A stretch of DNA of 64,000 nucleotides from a virus, in the IMG/VR virus record IMGVR_UViG_3300045738_001392, positions 1-64,000 of that record; one strand, written 5' to 3'. A model generated the notes under the pieces. That model searched no databases. It was not told the origin of the DNA and saw only the letters and a list, made by a program, of their open reading frames with translations. Positions 11,009-19,747 of this stretch are shown in pieces. Every line of letters begins with the position of its first letter. Position 1 is the first letter of the stretch. The position numbers and the translations under genes are program-made.

Positions 11009-11858
11009 TATTTTCATTGAAAACGCTAAATATCAACAAGACAAAACTGGATTTGAGCTAATAGAGCTACATACAGGTACTATATGGAACTTTGTAAAAG
11101 CTGAATTCGTTCGTGGCGAGAATTTAATTGTCTGGGGAGCTCATTGCCAACCCGAGTGGCTTTTAAATAAGCAAAAAATACATGATTTGAAATATACGAT
11201 CATGCAAAGTGAGAATGCTGATCAAATAACGTTCGACGCCGCTTATATAAAATTAGCGCAAAATAATAAAGTCCTAGATTGGAGCCCCAACAATGCAAAA
11301 GAATTAAAAAGCAAGCACGACATAGACGTCGATGGTTTTTTTATATTTGAATTTCCACCTTTTAAAGAAAAAACAGATAAATTGTACGATTTGTTTTTCA
11401 CAGGAGGAGAATCCCCGGACAGAAAAGAGCTATTAAACAAAATTAAAGAAGATAATCCTAATCTTAATTGTCATTTTGATCTGACGCAGGCGGGGGAGAC
11501 AGAGAACACAAATGACTTTAACGAAGCTATAAGAAATAGCAAATATGTATTAAATATTCCATATAAACAAAAACACGCGTTAGCGACGCATAGGATAAAC
11601 AAGGCACTTTCTATGGGGTGCCAAGTTATATCTCCGCACAGTTCTGATAAACGGCTTAATGAAATTTATAAAGACCATGTACATTTTGGCGACATACAAG
11701 AAGTGATAAAAAATATAGAGAATTTAATACCTAAAAAAACTTGGTCAGAACTTCTAGACAGTCAGGGCGCAAAGGATTTACTAGAAACGACTCTCGGCGC
11801 TAAAACAAATTGTGAAGAATGGTCAATTTGGAGAGAGGAGTATTACAAGAATCAATAA
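10986..11858 (+). CDS. Glycosyltransferase-like protein
   Basis: A 290-residue protein with the look of a GT-B glycosyltransferase C-terminal half. DLFFTGGESPDRKELLNKIK (about 135-154) is a typical first strand-helix of the nucleotide-sugar domain. YVLNIPY...THRINKALSMGCQVIS (about 187-216) resembles the region that selects the nucleotide sugar in CgeB/GT4-like enzymes. The N-terminal half is not recognised. It starts inside the end of phoH, so the two are co-transcribed, and meets a minus-strand gene at its 3' end with a short overlap. Substrate unknown. It may act together with the glycosyltransferase cluster at 53-60 kb. Confidence 0.55.
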   Translation: MRIINCHNIFIENAKYQQDKTGFELIELHTGTIWNFVKAEFVRGENLIVWGAHCQPEWLLNKQKIHDLKYTIMQSENADQITFDAAYIKLAQNNKVLDWSPNNAKELKSKHDIDVDGFFIFEFPPFKEKTDKLYDLFFTGGESPDRKELLNKIKEDNPNLNCHFDLTQAGETENTNDFNEAIRNSKYVLNIPYKQKHALATHRINKALSMGCQVISPHSSDKRLNEIYKDHVHFGDIQEVIKNIENLIPKKTWSELLDSQGAKDLLETTLGAKTNCEEWSIWREEYYKNQ

Positions 11859-12031
11859 TTTAATATTTTATAGATTTTTTCAGCTAAATGATTAATTTTA
11901 ACTGCTTGATCAAAAGTTTTAGCGCCGCTGGAGCGTCCTAATTTTTGGTGCTTTGCTTTTTCTATAATATTTAATGATAATTCTCCAATTTCTTTAAGAT
12001 CTTTCTTTATACTTTCATTTGGGCTTTTCAT
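11852..12031 (-). CDS. Hypothetical protein, 59 aa (minus strand)
   Basis: A 59-residue Lys-rich helical protein starting MKSPNESIKKDLKEIGELSL, not recognised. It has a good ribosome site (GGAGGA, complement of about 12041-12046) ten bases before ATG. It overlaps the end of the upstream metalloprotease-like gene by 17 bases and is convergent with the glycosyltransferase-like gene. Confidence 0.55.
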   Translation of the reverse strand: MKSPNESIKKDLKEIGELSLNIIEKAKHQKLGRSSGAKTFDQAVKINHLAEKIYKILNY

Positions 12032-12338
12032 TTTTTTGTTTCCTCCATTTGCAATGAGTAAATAAAAATTTTGTTAATGCGTTTGCGAAGGCGTACACTT
12101 CTTTCTCTGTCCTGTTCCAAAAGAACGCGTGAGTGAATTCATGGATCGCCGTGTTCAAAGTAGACTTCTGTCCTAGGTGGGGGTTTATGTAGATTCTAGG
12201 CGACTCTTCTTCTGGATTATAGCATAGGCCATCTACGGGGCCATAATGCCCGGAATTAGGTTTTCTAAAAATTACTTCATATTCATCCCCTTTACAGTTC
12301 GTAAACTTAAAGTTCTTCTTTTTCCTTTTCCTTGGCAT
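12015..12338 (-). CDS. HExxH zinc metallopeptidase-like protein (minus strand)
   Basis: A 107-residue protein with a basic N-terminus (MPRKRKKKNFKF) and the zinc-protease motif HEFTH at residues 66-70 inside a helix (TAIHEFTHAFFWNRTEKEVY). A downstream Glu in ..RTEKEVYAFANAL could be the third ligand, as in minigluzincin-like small proteases; this assignment is inference. It is one of only two minus-strand genes in the window. An AGTGTAAT motif sits on the same strand about 120 bases upstream (12464-12457). Confidence 0.65.
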   Translation of the reverse strand: MPRKRKKKNFKFTNCKGDEYEVIFRKPNSGHYGPVDGLCYNPEEESPRIYINPHLGQKSTLNTAIHEFTHAFFWNRTEKEVYAFANALTKFLFTHCKWRKQKNEKPK

Positions 12339-12456
12339 TTTTTAAAAAAGTTTCATAAATTTATTAAGCAGCAAGTTCTAAATTCCCGCATTTTTCCCAC
12401 TCGGGGGTGTCATAACCTGATTAGCTTCGGTTTTTGAACATCTGCATCTACAATAG

Positions 12457-12464
12457 ATTACACT
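12457..12464 (-). promoter_or_regulatory. AGTGTAAT motif on the minus strand
   Basis: ATTACACT on the + strand, that is AGTGTAAT reading toward the minus-strand genes, about 120 bases before their first ATG. The intervening stretch holds only very short frames. Confidence 0.35.
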
Positions 12465-12510
12465 TTTGTTTTAAAATGTACTTGTGGTAAATTTGACGAA
12501 ATTGATTTGT

Positions 12511-12546
12511 TTTGTTTTCGATGTTTTTTTGGATATAATTAAGTGT
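12511..12546 (+). promoter_or_regulatory. Sigma-70-like promoter, leaderless spacing
   Basis: TTTGTT 12511-12516, 17 bp, TATAAT 12534-12539, seven bases to ATG 12547. It is the leaderless layout of the early region placed before the zinc-ribbon and sigma-like genes. Confidence 0.55.
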
Positions 12547-12939
12547 ATGAAGATTTATTGTCAAAATTGCGGTAAGCCCACCGAGTATAGCGCTATGAAC
12601 AAGCCGAATTTTTGTTTCAATTGCGGGGGCGCTTTCAGTGAGGGAGGAGCGTCGAACGCCACCCAACTAGTTAAACAGGAAGCCCCGACACGCGTTAGCG
12701 ATGGTCTGGAGGACGAAGACGAAGTTACTAGCATACCTAATATCAGCAAGCTGGAAGTGGAGATCGACGTAGAAAAAGCCGCCTCGGCTACGATGCAAAG
12801 TCTTATAGGCACAGCTCAGGAAGGGGTTGTTGAACCTCCCAGAGGTAGTTCTGGACTATCTGATGAAGAACTTGTGCGGAGCGTTCTCAAAGAGGGGCGA
12901 GCTCTAAAGGGCAAACAGATACCAGATAAAGATGCCTAG
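12547..12939 (+). CDS. Zinc-ribbon protein, 130 aa
   Basis: A 130-residue protein with an N-terminal zinc ribbon (C5, C8, C23, C26: CQNCG...CFNCG) followed by an acidic, low-complexity body (about 35-110) and a short basic end. The start follows the TATAAT box by seven bases; the frame is open upstream only through the promoter. It overlaps the sigma-like gene by eight bases. The position suggests a transcription-associated role, for example a partner of that sigma-like factor, but this is inference. Confidence 0.65.
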   Translation: MKIYCQNCGKPTEYSAMNKPNFCFNCGGAFSEGGASNATQLVKQEAPTRVSDGLEDEDEVTSIPNISKLEVEIDVEKAASATMQSLIGTAQEGVVEPPRGSSGLSDEELVRSVLKEGRALKGKQIPDKDA

Positions 12940-13618
12940 AAAAAAGAAAGTCAAATTCGAAGACTGCATTGGGATAATTGACTCTGAGATCAGAAAAAGA
13001 CGAGGCAAGTGGAATCTCACTGCCGTGACTTGGATTGACTTCGACGATGTATCCCAAATTATTCGGATACATATCTTTAAGAAATGGGATTTATACGATT
13101 CTTGCAAGCCTTTGCTCCCATGGATTAATCGTATAATTTCCAATCAAATCAAAAATATTATTAGAAATAATTACGGTAATTATTCGCGCCCCTGTTTAAA
13201 ATGCGCAGCCGCCGAAGGAAGTGACTTATGTAATATATATGAAAAACAATGTAACGCATGCCCCCTATATGCCTATTGGGAAAAGAATAAGAAAAGAGCT
13301 CACGACACAAAATTGCCCTTGCCACTGGAGCATCACGCTAAGGAAGTTTTTAATAGATTTGATCAATCCGTAAATGTGGAGCGGGCCGCAGAGGCTCTAC
13401 ATTTGAAAATGAAAGAACAATTAAAGCCCGTGGAATGGAAGGTATACAATTATTTATATATAGAATACAAGGACGAAAGCGACGTGGCAGATTTAATGGG
13501 ATATTCTACCTCTGAAAAAAATAGGAGCCCGGGATATAAACAGATTAAGCAGATTAAAAAGAAAATTATAAACATCGCCAAAAAAATAGTTAATGGAGGT
13601 GAAATAGATATTTTATGA
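12932..13618 (+). CDS. Divergent sigma-like factor with Cys cluster
   Basis: A 228-residue protein resembling small phage or ECF-type sigma factors. Residues 36-80 (DFDDVSQIIRIHIFKKWDLY, then WINRIISNQIKNIIRN) look like sigma region 2, which binds the -10 element. Residues 165-215 look like a region-4 helix-turn-helix. Between them sits an insert with five Cys (C88, C91, C100, C107, C110), probably a zinc site and unusual in sigma factors. It would direct host RNA polymerase to phage late promoters; AGTGTAAT is a candidate target. Overlaps its neighbours on both sides. Confident of helical DNA-binding character, less so of the exact class. Confidence 0.6.
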   Translation: MPRKKKVKFEDCIGIIDSEIRKRRGKWNLTAVTWIDFDDVSQIIRIHIFKKWDLYDSCKPLLPWINRIISNQIKNIIRNNYGNYSRPCLKCAAAEGSDLCNIYEKQCNACPLYAYWEKNKKRAHDTKLPLPLEHHAKEVFNRFDQSVNVERAAEALHLKMKEQLKPVEWKVYNYLYIEYKDESDVADLMGYSTSEKNRSPGYKQIKQIKKKIINIAKKIVNGGEIDIL

Positions 13619-14262
13619 AAGAAACAATGCTATTATCGAAGAACAGCACAACTTATGGAAATTATGAAGAATACTTAGAGGCCCAAACAAGTATAGGCCT
13701 AAGTTATGAAAGTGAAAATTATATTTGGAGGGATGGTCAAGAAAGATATGTGAAAAAAATGTTCTCCGATTTGCCAAGAGATATCAAGATCGCAGATATA
13801 GCGTGTGGGGACGGGGTTGGCCTAGAGTGTTTTAAGAATTTAAATTTTACTAGCGTCGAAGGTTTTGAACTATCGCCCGACAAGGCTGAGAGGGCTAGAA
13901 AATATAAGTATCCGATTCACGAAGGAGATATCCACGATTTGTCTTTTATTGAAGATGAATATTATGATATTATTTATTCTAGTCATACGTTAGAACACCT
14001 TTTGGATCCGCTGTCTGTTTTATCTCAATTTAAAAGAATATTGAAAAAAAATGGAGACGTATATGTAGTTTTGCCTTACGGAAGTGAAACGGTCATTCAA
14101 CGAGAACACTGGGTACATTGTGGCGTAGAGAATCTAAGCTTAGATATCGAAGATGGTGGGGAAACTCTAAAAAATAAAATTCAAGATATTGGTTTTACTG
14201 TGGTGGATAAAAAATTTGATGAATATCGTGAATCTGAAATTTGGTTAAAATTAAAATTGTAA
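13615..14262 (+). CDS. SAM-dependent methyltransferase
   Basis: A 215-residue class I methyltransferase of the Methyltransf_11 type. Motif I is IADIACGDGVGLE (59-71), followed by an acidic strand end at GFELSPDKAERA and the post-motif stretch DEYYDIIYSSHTLEHLLDP. No DNA-methylase catalytic motif (DPPY or PC) is seen, so a small-molecule, sugar or protein substrate is more likely. ATGA overlap with the sigma-like gene and TAATG overlap with the next gene show tight coupling. Confidence 0.85.
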   Translation: MKETMLLSKNSTTYGNYEEYLEAQTSIGLSYESENYIWRDGQERYVKKMFSDLPRDIKIADIACGDGVGLECFKNLNFTSVEGFELSPDKAERARKYKYPIHEGDIHDLSFIEDEYYDIIYSSHTLEHLLDPLSVLSQFKRILKKNGDVYVVLPYGSETVIQREHWVHCGVENLSLDIEDGGETLKNKIQDIGFTVVDKKFDEYRESEIWLKLKL

Positions 14263-15323
14263 TGGACCTTACCGAAGAACAACAAAAAATAATTTTGGAT
14301 ACATGGAATAAAAACCCATCAGATCCGCCGTCTTTACTAGACCTAATAAAAATGGTTTTCCCAGATAAAAATATAGACGGTCGCAGTCGAGAGGGGAGGA
14401 TGGTTAAAGCTTTTTTAGCAACGCACGATTTAAAGGCTAGAGGAGCTCACGAATATCAGCATAAAGAAGCAATAGAGCTTTCTAGAGACCAAGTAGAATT
14501 TATACATAATCATTATCCAGATATGGCTCCACTTCAAATTGCCAAGGTACTTTTCGACGATGACAAATTAGGGCCCCTAAACCAAGAAACTAGAGTTGTC
14601 GCCGAGTATGTGAAAGATAATATTGACCGAGAAGCGGTTCACGAAGAGATTTCAATGGCATATAAGACCCCGACGACATTTAATTTAATGATGGGTAGAA
14701 TCAATAAATATATAGCCGAGCCTTATGATAAAGATAAATTAACGCATATACAAAAGAAAGAAATTACTTCAGCATTGGGATATGTAAGTACCTATAGATT
14801 TGGTCATCAAGTTAATCGTTATGGTATTCAAGGAGATAGAGATTTATTCGAATCAACCTTTATTAGATATATTCACGACAAAGCAGACTTGGCGCAAGAA
14901 GAGGTGGACCAATTTATACTCTTATCGACAGAAGTGGTAATTGCATCCAACATTCAAGATAGAGTAGAAAGACTTAATAGATTACTAGACAACGTATCCG
15001 ATGATACGGACGGTCGAAGAATTTCGATGGCCCTAGTCGAATCCATTAATACAGCACAGACGGAATATAATCAATCCGTAAATAGGCAGCAAAAGTTGTT
15101 GAGCGATCTAAAAGAAAAACGTAGCGACAAGCTCAAGAAACAAATAAGTGAAAATGCTAGTATATTAAATTTAGTAGAAATGTGGAGAGAAGAAGAATCT
15201 AGAAATAAGATGATAAAACTTGCCATGCTTAGAAAGGAGGTCGTGAAAAAAGAGCAACGAAGCCTGAGTTCAATAGACGAGGTCAAAGCTAGAATTCTCG
15301 GACTAACTGAGGAGGAATTATGA
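14262..15323 (+). CDS. Helical protein, candidate small terminase
   Basis: A 353-residue, almost wholly helical protein. The first 130 residues contain two segments that read like helix-turn-helix units (LLDLIKMVFPDKNIDGRSRE and LSRDQVEFIHNHYPDMAPLQ). The C-terminal third is a charged coiled coil (about 270-340). I take the ATG that overlaps the methyltransferase stop (TAATG). Its place two genes before TerL and its DNA-binding-like start make the small terminase subunit a fair guess; no diagnostic motif proves it. The next gene overlaps its end by four bases. Confidence 0.45.
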   Translation: MDLTEEQQKIILDTWNKNPSDPPSLLDLIKMVFPDKNIDGRSREGRMVKAFLATHDLKARGAHEYQHKEAIELSRDQVEFIHNHYPDMAPLQIAKVLFDDDKLGPLNQETRVVAEYVKDNIDREAVHEEISMAYKTPTTFNLMMGRINKYIAEPYDKDKLTHIQKKEITSALGYVSTYRFGHQVNRYGIQGDRDLFESTFIRYIHDKADLAQEEVDQFILLSTEVVIASNIQDRVERLNRLLDNVSDDTDGRRISMALVESINTAQTEYNQSVNRQQKLLSDLKEKRSDKLKKQISENASILNLVEMWREEESRNKMIKLAMLRKEVVKKEQRSLSSIDEVKARILGLTEEEL

Positions 15324-16273
15324 TCGCTTGTAAGGCGTGCGACAAAGAATTCGAATCCGACGGCTCTTTACATAAGCATCTGAGGGCTCACAAAATGAGA
15401 ATGGCAGAATACTATCAAAAGTATTTTCCCAGATATGATCTATATGATAAAAAAATTATAAAATTCAAATCTAAGCAATTTTATTTTGAATCTAATTTTA
15501 ATGGACGATTAAATCTGAAGAAGTGGCTAAAAGAGCAGCCAGAAGAAACCGCTAGAGAATATTGTATTAATTTTCTAAAGCACAGAAAAGAAACTAGAAA
15601 TTTGAAGTATACCCCTAGCCAAGTAGAGATGAGAACTTTAATGTTTCCTCCTATCCCGTATATAGATAAATTATTTGGCGATTATTATGAAACGTGCGAA
15701 AAACTAGGGCTCGAGAGCAAACACAAAAGATTTCCGCACAAACACTTTCTCGTTTCTGTCGACGAAGCGAAGCTAAAAGAATACACCATACTCATAGATA
15801 CCAGAGAACAAAAACCTCTAAAATTTGAATTCCCCGTGGAGGTAGCTACTTTAAGTTATGGAGATTATGCATTTCGCCATAGAGATGGAGTTGCTCCGCA
15901 CTACGGGTGTTTGACTTATGTAGAAAGAAAGTCAATTACGGATTTTATCGGGACTATGAGCGGCGGGTTAGAGAGATTTAAGAAAGAAATAGAACGAGCA
16001 GCAAGCGATGATGCTAATTTAATAGTTTTAGTGGAAGAAAGCTTAAATACGTGTCGATCGTTTAATTATCAGCCTCATGTCTCGAAAAAGATAAGGGCAA
16101 CGCCGGAGTTTGTATTCCATAACGTCAGGAGTCTTCTTCAGGAGTATTCAAATGTACAGTTCCTATTCGTAAAAAATAGGGCCGAAGCTTCTAGAGTTAT
16201 ACAAAAAATTTTTATTAACTCTGGATCAAGCACGTTTGATTTACAATTAATGTATGATACAAAAAAAATATAA
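15320..16273 (+). CDS. C2H2 zinc finger - ERCC4 nuclease
   Basis: A 317-residue protein with a classic C2H2 finger at the N-terminus (C4, C7, H20, H24) and an XPF/ERCC4-type nuclease domain from about 150. The catalytic pattern is clear: IDTREQ (159-164), GDY (181-183) and ERKSITD (202-208), matching the family's GDY...ERKxxxD. Such nucleases cut branched or flapped DNA. No helix-hairpin-helix tail is evident. Good ribosome site (GAGGAGGAATT-ATG) and four-base overlaps with both neighbours. Just before TerL, it may resolve branched concatemers before packaging; this is inference. Confidence 0.85.
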   Translation: MIACKACDKEFESDGSLHKHLRAHKMRMAEYYQKYFPRYDLYDKKIIKFKSKQFYFESNFNGRLNLKKWLKEQPEETAREYCINFLKHRKETRNLKYTPSQVEMRTLMFPPIPYIDKLFGDYYETCEKLGLESKHKRFPHKHFLVSVDEAKLKEYTILIDTREQKPLKFEFPVEVATLSYGDYAFRHRDGVAPHYGCLTYVERKSITDFIGTMSGGLERFKKEIERAASDDANLIVLVEESLNTCRSFNYQPHVSKKIRATPEFVFHNVRSLLQEYSNVQFLFVKNRAEASRVIQKIFINSGSSTFDLQLMYDTKKI

Positions 16274-18105
16274 TGTGGTATTCTCCAGAAAAATATAGGC
16301 CCAAGAACCCAAGGGATTTAAATCAAGAATTTTTAGATTCCTTAAAGGGAGAATTAAGCACTAAAGAAGCGAAGATCTCCCTTGCTAAATTTTTGCATCA
16401 TAATTTGGGTTTCACTACGGAGCTGATATCAGGAATTAAATTGGCCCCCTATCAGGAAATTACTCTCCGAGGAATGATGGAGCGCAATTTTAGCATGTGC
16501 GTGTGGGGCCGTGGTTGCGGTAAGACATTTATCGCCAGCATCTTTGCATTCTTGTATTGTATATTTAATCCCGGCTCTAAGATACTCATTGCTGGCCCGA
16601 CGTTTCGTACTGCGAGGTTTATTTTCAATAATATAGAGAAGATGGTAGATACCAAGGGCGCAGAGCTTCTAATGCAAGCTTTCGGGGCCAAATCAAAAAG
16701 GAATGATCAATATGAATGGAAAATTAATGGCGGAACAATTACCGCTATCCCATTAAGCGGCGAAAAGATTCGTGGTTTTCGCGCCAATGTTCTTCTGCTC
16801 GACGAGTATCTACTGCTACCAGAAGATACTATTAAAACGGTTTTGATGCCGTTCTTGGTCGCCCCGCAGAACATGAAAGAACGCATAGAAGTTAGAGAAA
16901 TAGAAGACAAGCTCATTGAGGCAGGAAAGATGAAGGAGGACGAAAGAATGGTGTTCGTAAACGATTCTAAAATGATCGCCCTTTCGTCTGCGAGTTATAC
17001 TTTCGAAAATTTATATAAGCAGTATAAAGAATGGTTAGATAAAATATACTCCAAAGAAAAAGGGGAGGCTTCTTATTTTATTTCTCAAATGGGTTACGAG
17101 GCTCTGCCAGCTCACATGATCGATACGACGATTATTGAAGAAGCTCAAAATGGAGGACAAAGTCATTCAAGTTTTCAACGCGAGTATTGTGCTCAATTTA
17201 CAGATGGTTCTGATTCTTATTACAGCGCAAAGAAAATGCACGAATGCACTGTTCCTGACGGGCAAAGCCCAACAACAATGATCAAGGGGCACAAGGATAA
17301 AAAATATATTTTGGGGATTGATCCTAGTTTCAGTAATAGTCCTTCGTCTGATTTTTTCGCCATGGCAGTAATAGAGATAGATGAAGAGGCTAATCAAGGC
17401 GCTCTAGTTCATAATTACGCGGTGGCTGGTGGTAATTTGAAAGATCATATCAGATATCTTTATTATTTACAAAACGCTTTTGACTTTGATTTGATATGTA
17501 TTGATAATGCTGGTTTTCAATTTATTGATAGCTGCAACGAAACCAAGTGGTTTCAAAACGATAGAATTAATTTAAAATTTATAGATTTTAATAGTGACAA
17601 AGAGGGGTTGGGCTATGAAACGGAAATTAAAGAATTAAAAAAACAATATAATAAGAGCGAGGGAAAAATAGTATTTAAACAAAATTTTAGTTCTGCATTT
17701 ATAAGAAAGGCTAATGAACATTTGCAGGCAGCCATAGATCATAAGAAAATTTGGTTCGCCTCGAAAACGACAGCTAATTCTGGAGAATTTGAGAGGACAG
17801 TAGATAAAAAAATTAAAACCACTTTCACAGGCCATGAAACCGTGCTCGATCTCATTGAGCATCAAGACAATTTAATTTTTCAAACGAAGCGGCAATGCGC
17901 CCTAATTGAAGTTAAGAGTACAGCAAAGGGCACGCAGACGTTTGACCTTCCCCAGCATTTAAAACGCTCCACAAGCGCAACTAGGGCCCGTAAAGACAAC
18001 TACACGACTCTTATGCTCGCCAACTGGGCGATGAAATGCTATTTCGACATGCAGAAAGCTGAAGAACCTCAGTATTTCACTTTTACTCCTAGGATGGTTG
18101 GATAA
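16273..18105 (+). CDS. terL: Terminase large subunit
   Basis: The 610-residue DNA-packaging motor. The ATPase domain has Walker A GRGCGKT (79-85) and Walker B VLLLDE (173-178). The RNase H-like nuclease domain begins at KKYILGIDPSFS, with metal-binding D350 and D360 candidates, and a further Asp pair is expected near ICIDNAG. Length is normal for a T4-type large terminase. It overlaps the nuclease gene by one base. A 34-base gap with an AGTGTAAT motif separates it from the first fibre gene. Confidence 0.95.
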   Translation: MWYSPEKYRPKNPRDLNQEFLDSLKGELSTKEAKISLAKFLHHNLGFTTELISGIKLAPYQEITLRGMMERNFSMCVWGRGCGKTFIASIFAFLYCIFNPGSKILIAGPTFRTARFIFNNIEKMVDTKGAELLMQAFGAKSKRNDQYEWKINGGTITAIPLSGEKIRGFRANVLLLDEYLLLPEDTIKTVLMPFLVAPQNMKERIEVREIEDKLIEAGKMKEDERMVFVNDSKMIALSSASYTFENLYKQYKEWLDKIYSKEKGEASYFISQMGYEALPAHMIDTTIIEEAQNGGQSHSSFQREYCAQFTDGSDSYYSAKKMHECTVPDGQSPTTMIKGHKDKKYILGIDPSFSNSPSSDFFAMAVIEIDEEANQGALVHNYAVAGGNLKDHIRYLYYLQNAFDFDLICIDNAGFQFIDSCNETKWFQNDRINLKFIDFNSDKEGLGYETEIKELKKQYNKSEGKIVFKQNFSSAFIRKANEHLQAAIDHKKIWFASKTTANSGEFERTVDKKIKTTFTGHETVLDLIEHQDNLIFQTKRQCALIEVKSTAKGTQTFDLPQHLKRSTSATRARKDNYTTLMLANWAMKCYFDMQKAEEPQYFTFTPRMVG

Positions 18106-18107
18106 TT

Positions 18108-18115
18108 AGTGTAAT
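18108..18115 (+). promoter_or_regulatory. AGTGTAAT motif before first fibre gene
   Basis: Lies 24 bases before ATG 18140, in the terL-fibre gap, followed by the ribosome-site-like GGAATAAGG. Confidence 0.5.
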
Positions 18116-18139
18116 AAATCATGATTACTAGGAATAAGG

Positions 18140-19396
18140 ATGCCACAAAATCTAATTAGACTAAAGCAATTAGACCAATCAGAGCTAGCAGATTATATTC
18201 TCGCCACAGCTCCGATAGGGCCGACGGGCGTAATTGGATCGCAAGGCATCACGGGGGCGACAGGAGACATCGGTCTTACTGGCCCTGCTGGTTTAGCTGG
18301 TCCAGCTGGTGGACTGGGAGAGGCGGGACCGAAGGGAGATACGGGGGCGCAGGGGGCAACACAATACGGCGGACCCACGGGCGAACTGGGACCTATCGGT
18401 CCTACTGGCCCCGGTGGACTAAGTCAATTCGGTGGTCCTACGGGACCGCAGGGCATAACGGGCCCCGATGGATTAATAGGGCCAACAGGTCCAGAGATTC
18501 CCGGTCCGACTGGAGATCAGGGAGCACAAGGTATACAGGGCAACCAAGGCGAGATTGGATTGACTGGTCCCACTGGTATAACTGGCTACCAAGGCGATCC
18601 GGGAGATAGATACCGATCAACTTCTTATAATACTTTAACGATTCCCTTAAACCCCACCTCAATACAGCTGACCGTAGAACTGTATTTGGCTTATAGTGCG
18701 GGGCAAGAAGTTATAATTGCCTACGATAGCGCCAGAAATTTTTCAGCAATAATAGATAGCTACGATAGATATACCGGCATCATGTTTGCCACTTCTGTTT
18801 ATTCTAATGGAACTGGCTCGTATAGTTTCTGGACCGTAAACTTGGCCAAAGCTCAAGGAAGACAGGGGATCCAAGGGGTAACGGGCCTCAAGGGCAATGT
18901 CGGAGGGGTTGTCTTTCAAATTGGTATAGATAATGCTCTCGGATATACTTTTGAAGGAATTGTCGGCACGAACCCCTCGATGACTCTTATTAGGGGGATG
19001 ACATACATATTTGAATTTATCGATTCTACCACCTCAATAACTCATCCACTATTTTTAAAAGACACAAGCGGTAATGACTTAACTTCTTCTCAGGGGGTTT
19101 ATCAAAATGGAACAGAAAGAATAACTTTCACTATTCCTTATGAGACCCCAAATGATCTGCAATATGTTTGCGGTTCTTTCCCTGCTTTTGCTGGATTAAT
19201 AACCATTTCTGACGCGGGAGGCGTAAGAGGTGCGACGGGAGAAGCTGGAGCCATTGGGGTCACGGGGCCAGCTTGGGGCTCGACTGGAGACGCGGGACCG
19301 ACGGGTGCAACAGGCTTACTTGGGCCCACTGGTCCGAGAAGTGTAATAAATACAGGAAAATTATTAGAATTAACAATGGTTTTCGCAACAGAATAG
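18140..19396 (+). CDS. Collagen-like fibre with cupredoxin-like domain
   Basis: A 418-residue virion surface protein. Residues about 27-157 are Gly-X-Y repeats of the GPTGPTG type, predicted to form a trimeric collagen-like rod. Residues about 160-237 are a LAYxxGQ domain ([17 protein letters not shown]; closes with [10 protein letters not shown]), a unit that recurs between collagen blocks in other proteins here. About 255-355 resembles a cupredoxin beta-barrel ([24 protein letters not shown]), although the copper ligands look incomplete. A second short collagen block precedes the C-terminus. Confidence 0.8.
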   Translation: MPQNLIRLKQLDQSELADYILATAPIGPTGVIGSQGITGATGDIGLTGPAGLAGPAGGLGEAGPKGDTGAQGATQYGGPTGELGPIGPTGPGGLSQFGGPTGPQGITGPDGLIGPTGPEIPGPTGDQGAQGIQGNQGEIGLTGPTGITGYQGDPGDRYRSTSYNTLTIPLNPTSIQLTVELYLAYSAGQEVIIAYDSARNFSAIIDSYDRYTGIMFATSVYSNGTGSYSFWTVNLAKAQGRQGIQGVTGLKGNVGGVVFQIGIDNALGYTFEGIVGTNPSMTLIRGMTYIFEFIDSTTSITHPLFLKDTSGNDLTSSQGVYQNGTERITFTIPYETPNDLQYVCGSFPAFAGLITISDAGGVRGATGEAGAIGVTGPAWGSTGDAGPTGATGLLGPTGPRSVINTGKLLELTMVFATE

Positions 19397-19407
19397 AATG
19401 GAATAAA

Positions 19408-19743
19408 ATGATTAGTGGAACGTACATAGGAACGGGAGATTATACCACGCTTTTGCAGGCGGAGGGTATTAAGCATATAATTATGGGGATTACGTTCTGT
19501 AATTCCAACGGACTCTCAGGAGAATTTATAGATTTACACGCAGTTACTAGTGGCGATACTGCTGGTGGTCATAATCTATTATTTAAAAATTTATATCTCC
19601 CACCAGAAGAAACATATAATATGCATCAGCGTATTGTATTGGGTAATGAAGAAAAAATTGTAGCCAAGACGGCTGGTTCAGTTCATAGCAATACTATTAT
19701 AAATGCAGTAACAACTTATACAAAATTAGATGGATTAGGATAA
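19408..19743 (+). CDS. Small virion protein, 111 aa
   Basis: A 111-residue beta-rich protein ([37 protein letters not shown]), similar in style to small decoration or fibre-tip proteins that begin with a Thr-Leu-Leu strand and mention induced 'KxxVxxITxCN' strands. Start chosen at the ATG after the previous stop. It sits between two collagen-like genes, so a fibre accessory role is likely. Confidence 0.6.
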   Translation: MISGTYIGTGDYTTLLQAEGIKHIIMGITFCNSNGLSGEFIDLHAVTSGDTAGGHNLLFKNLYLPPEETYNMHQRIVLGNEEKIVAKTAGSVHSNTIINAVTTYTKLDGLG

Positions 19744-19747
19744 AATT

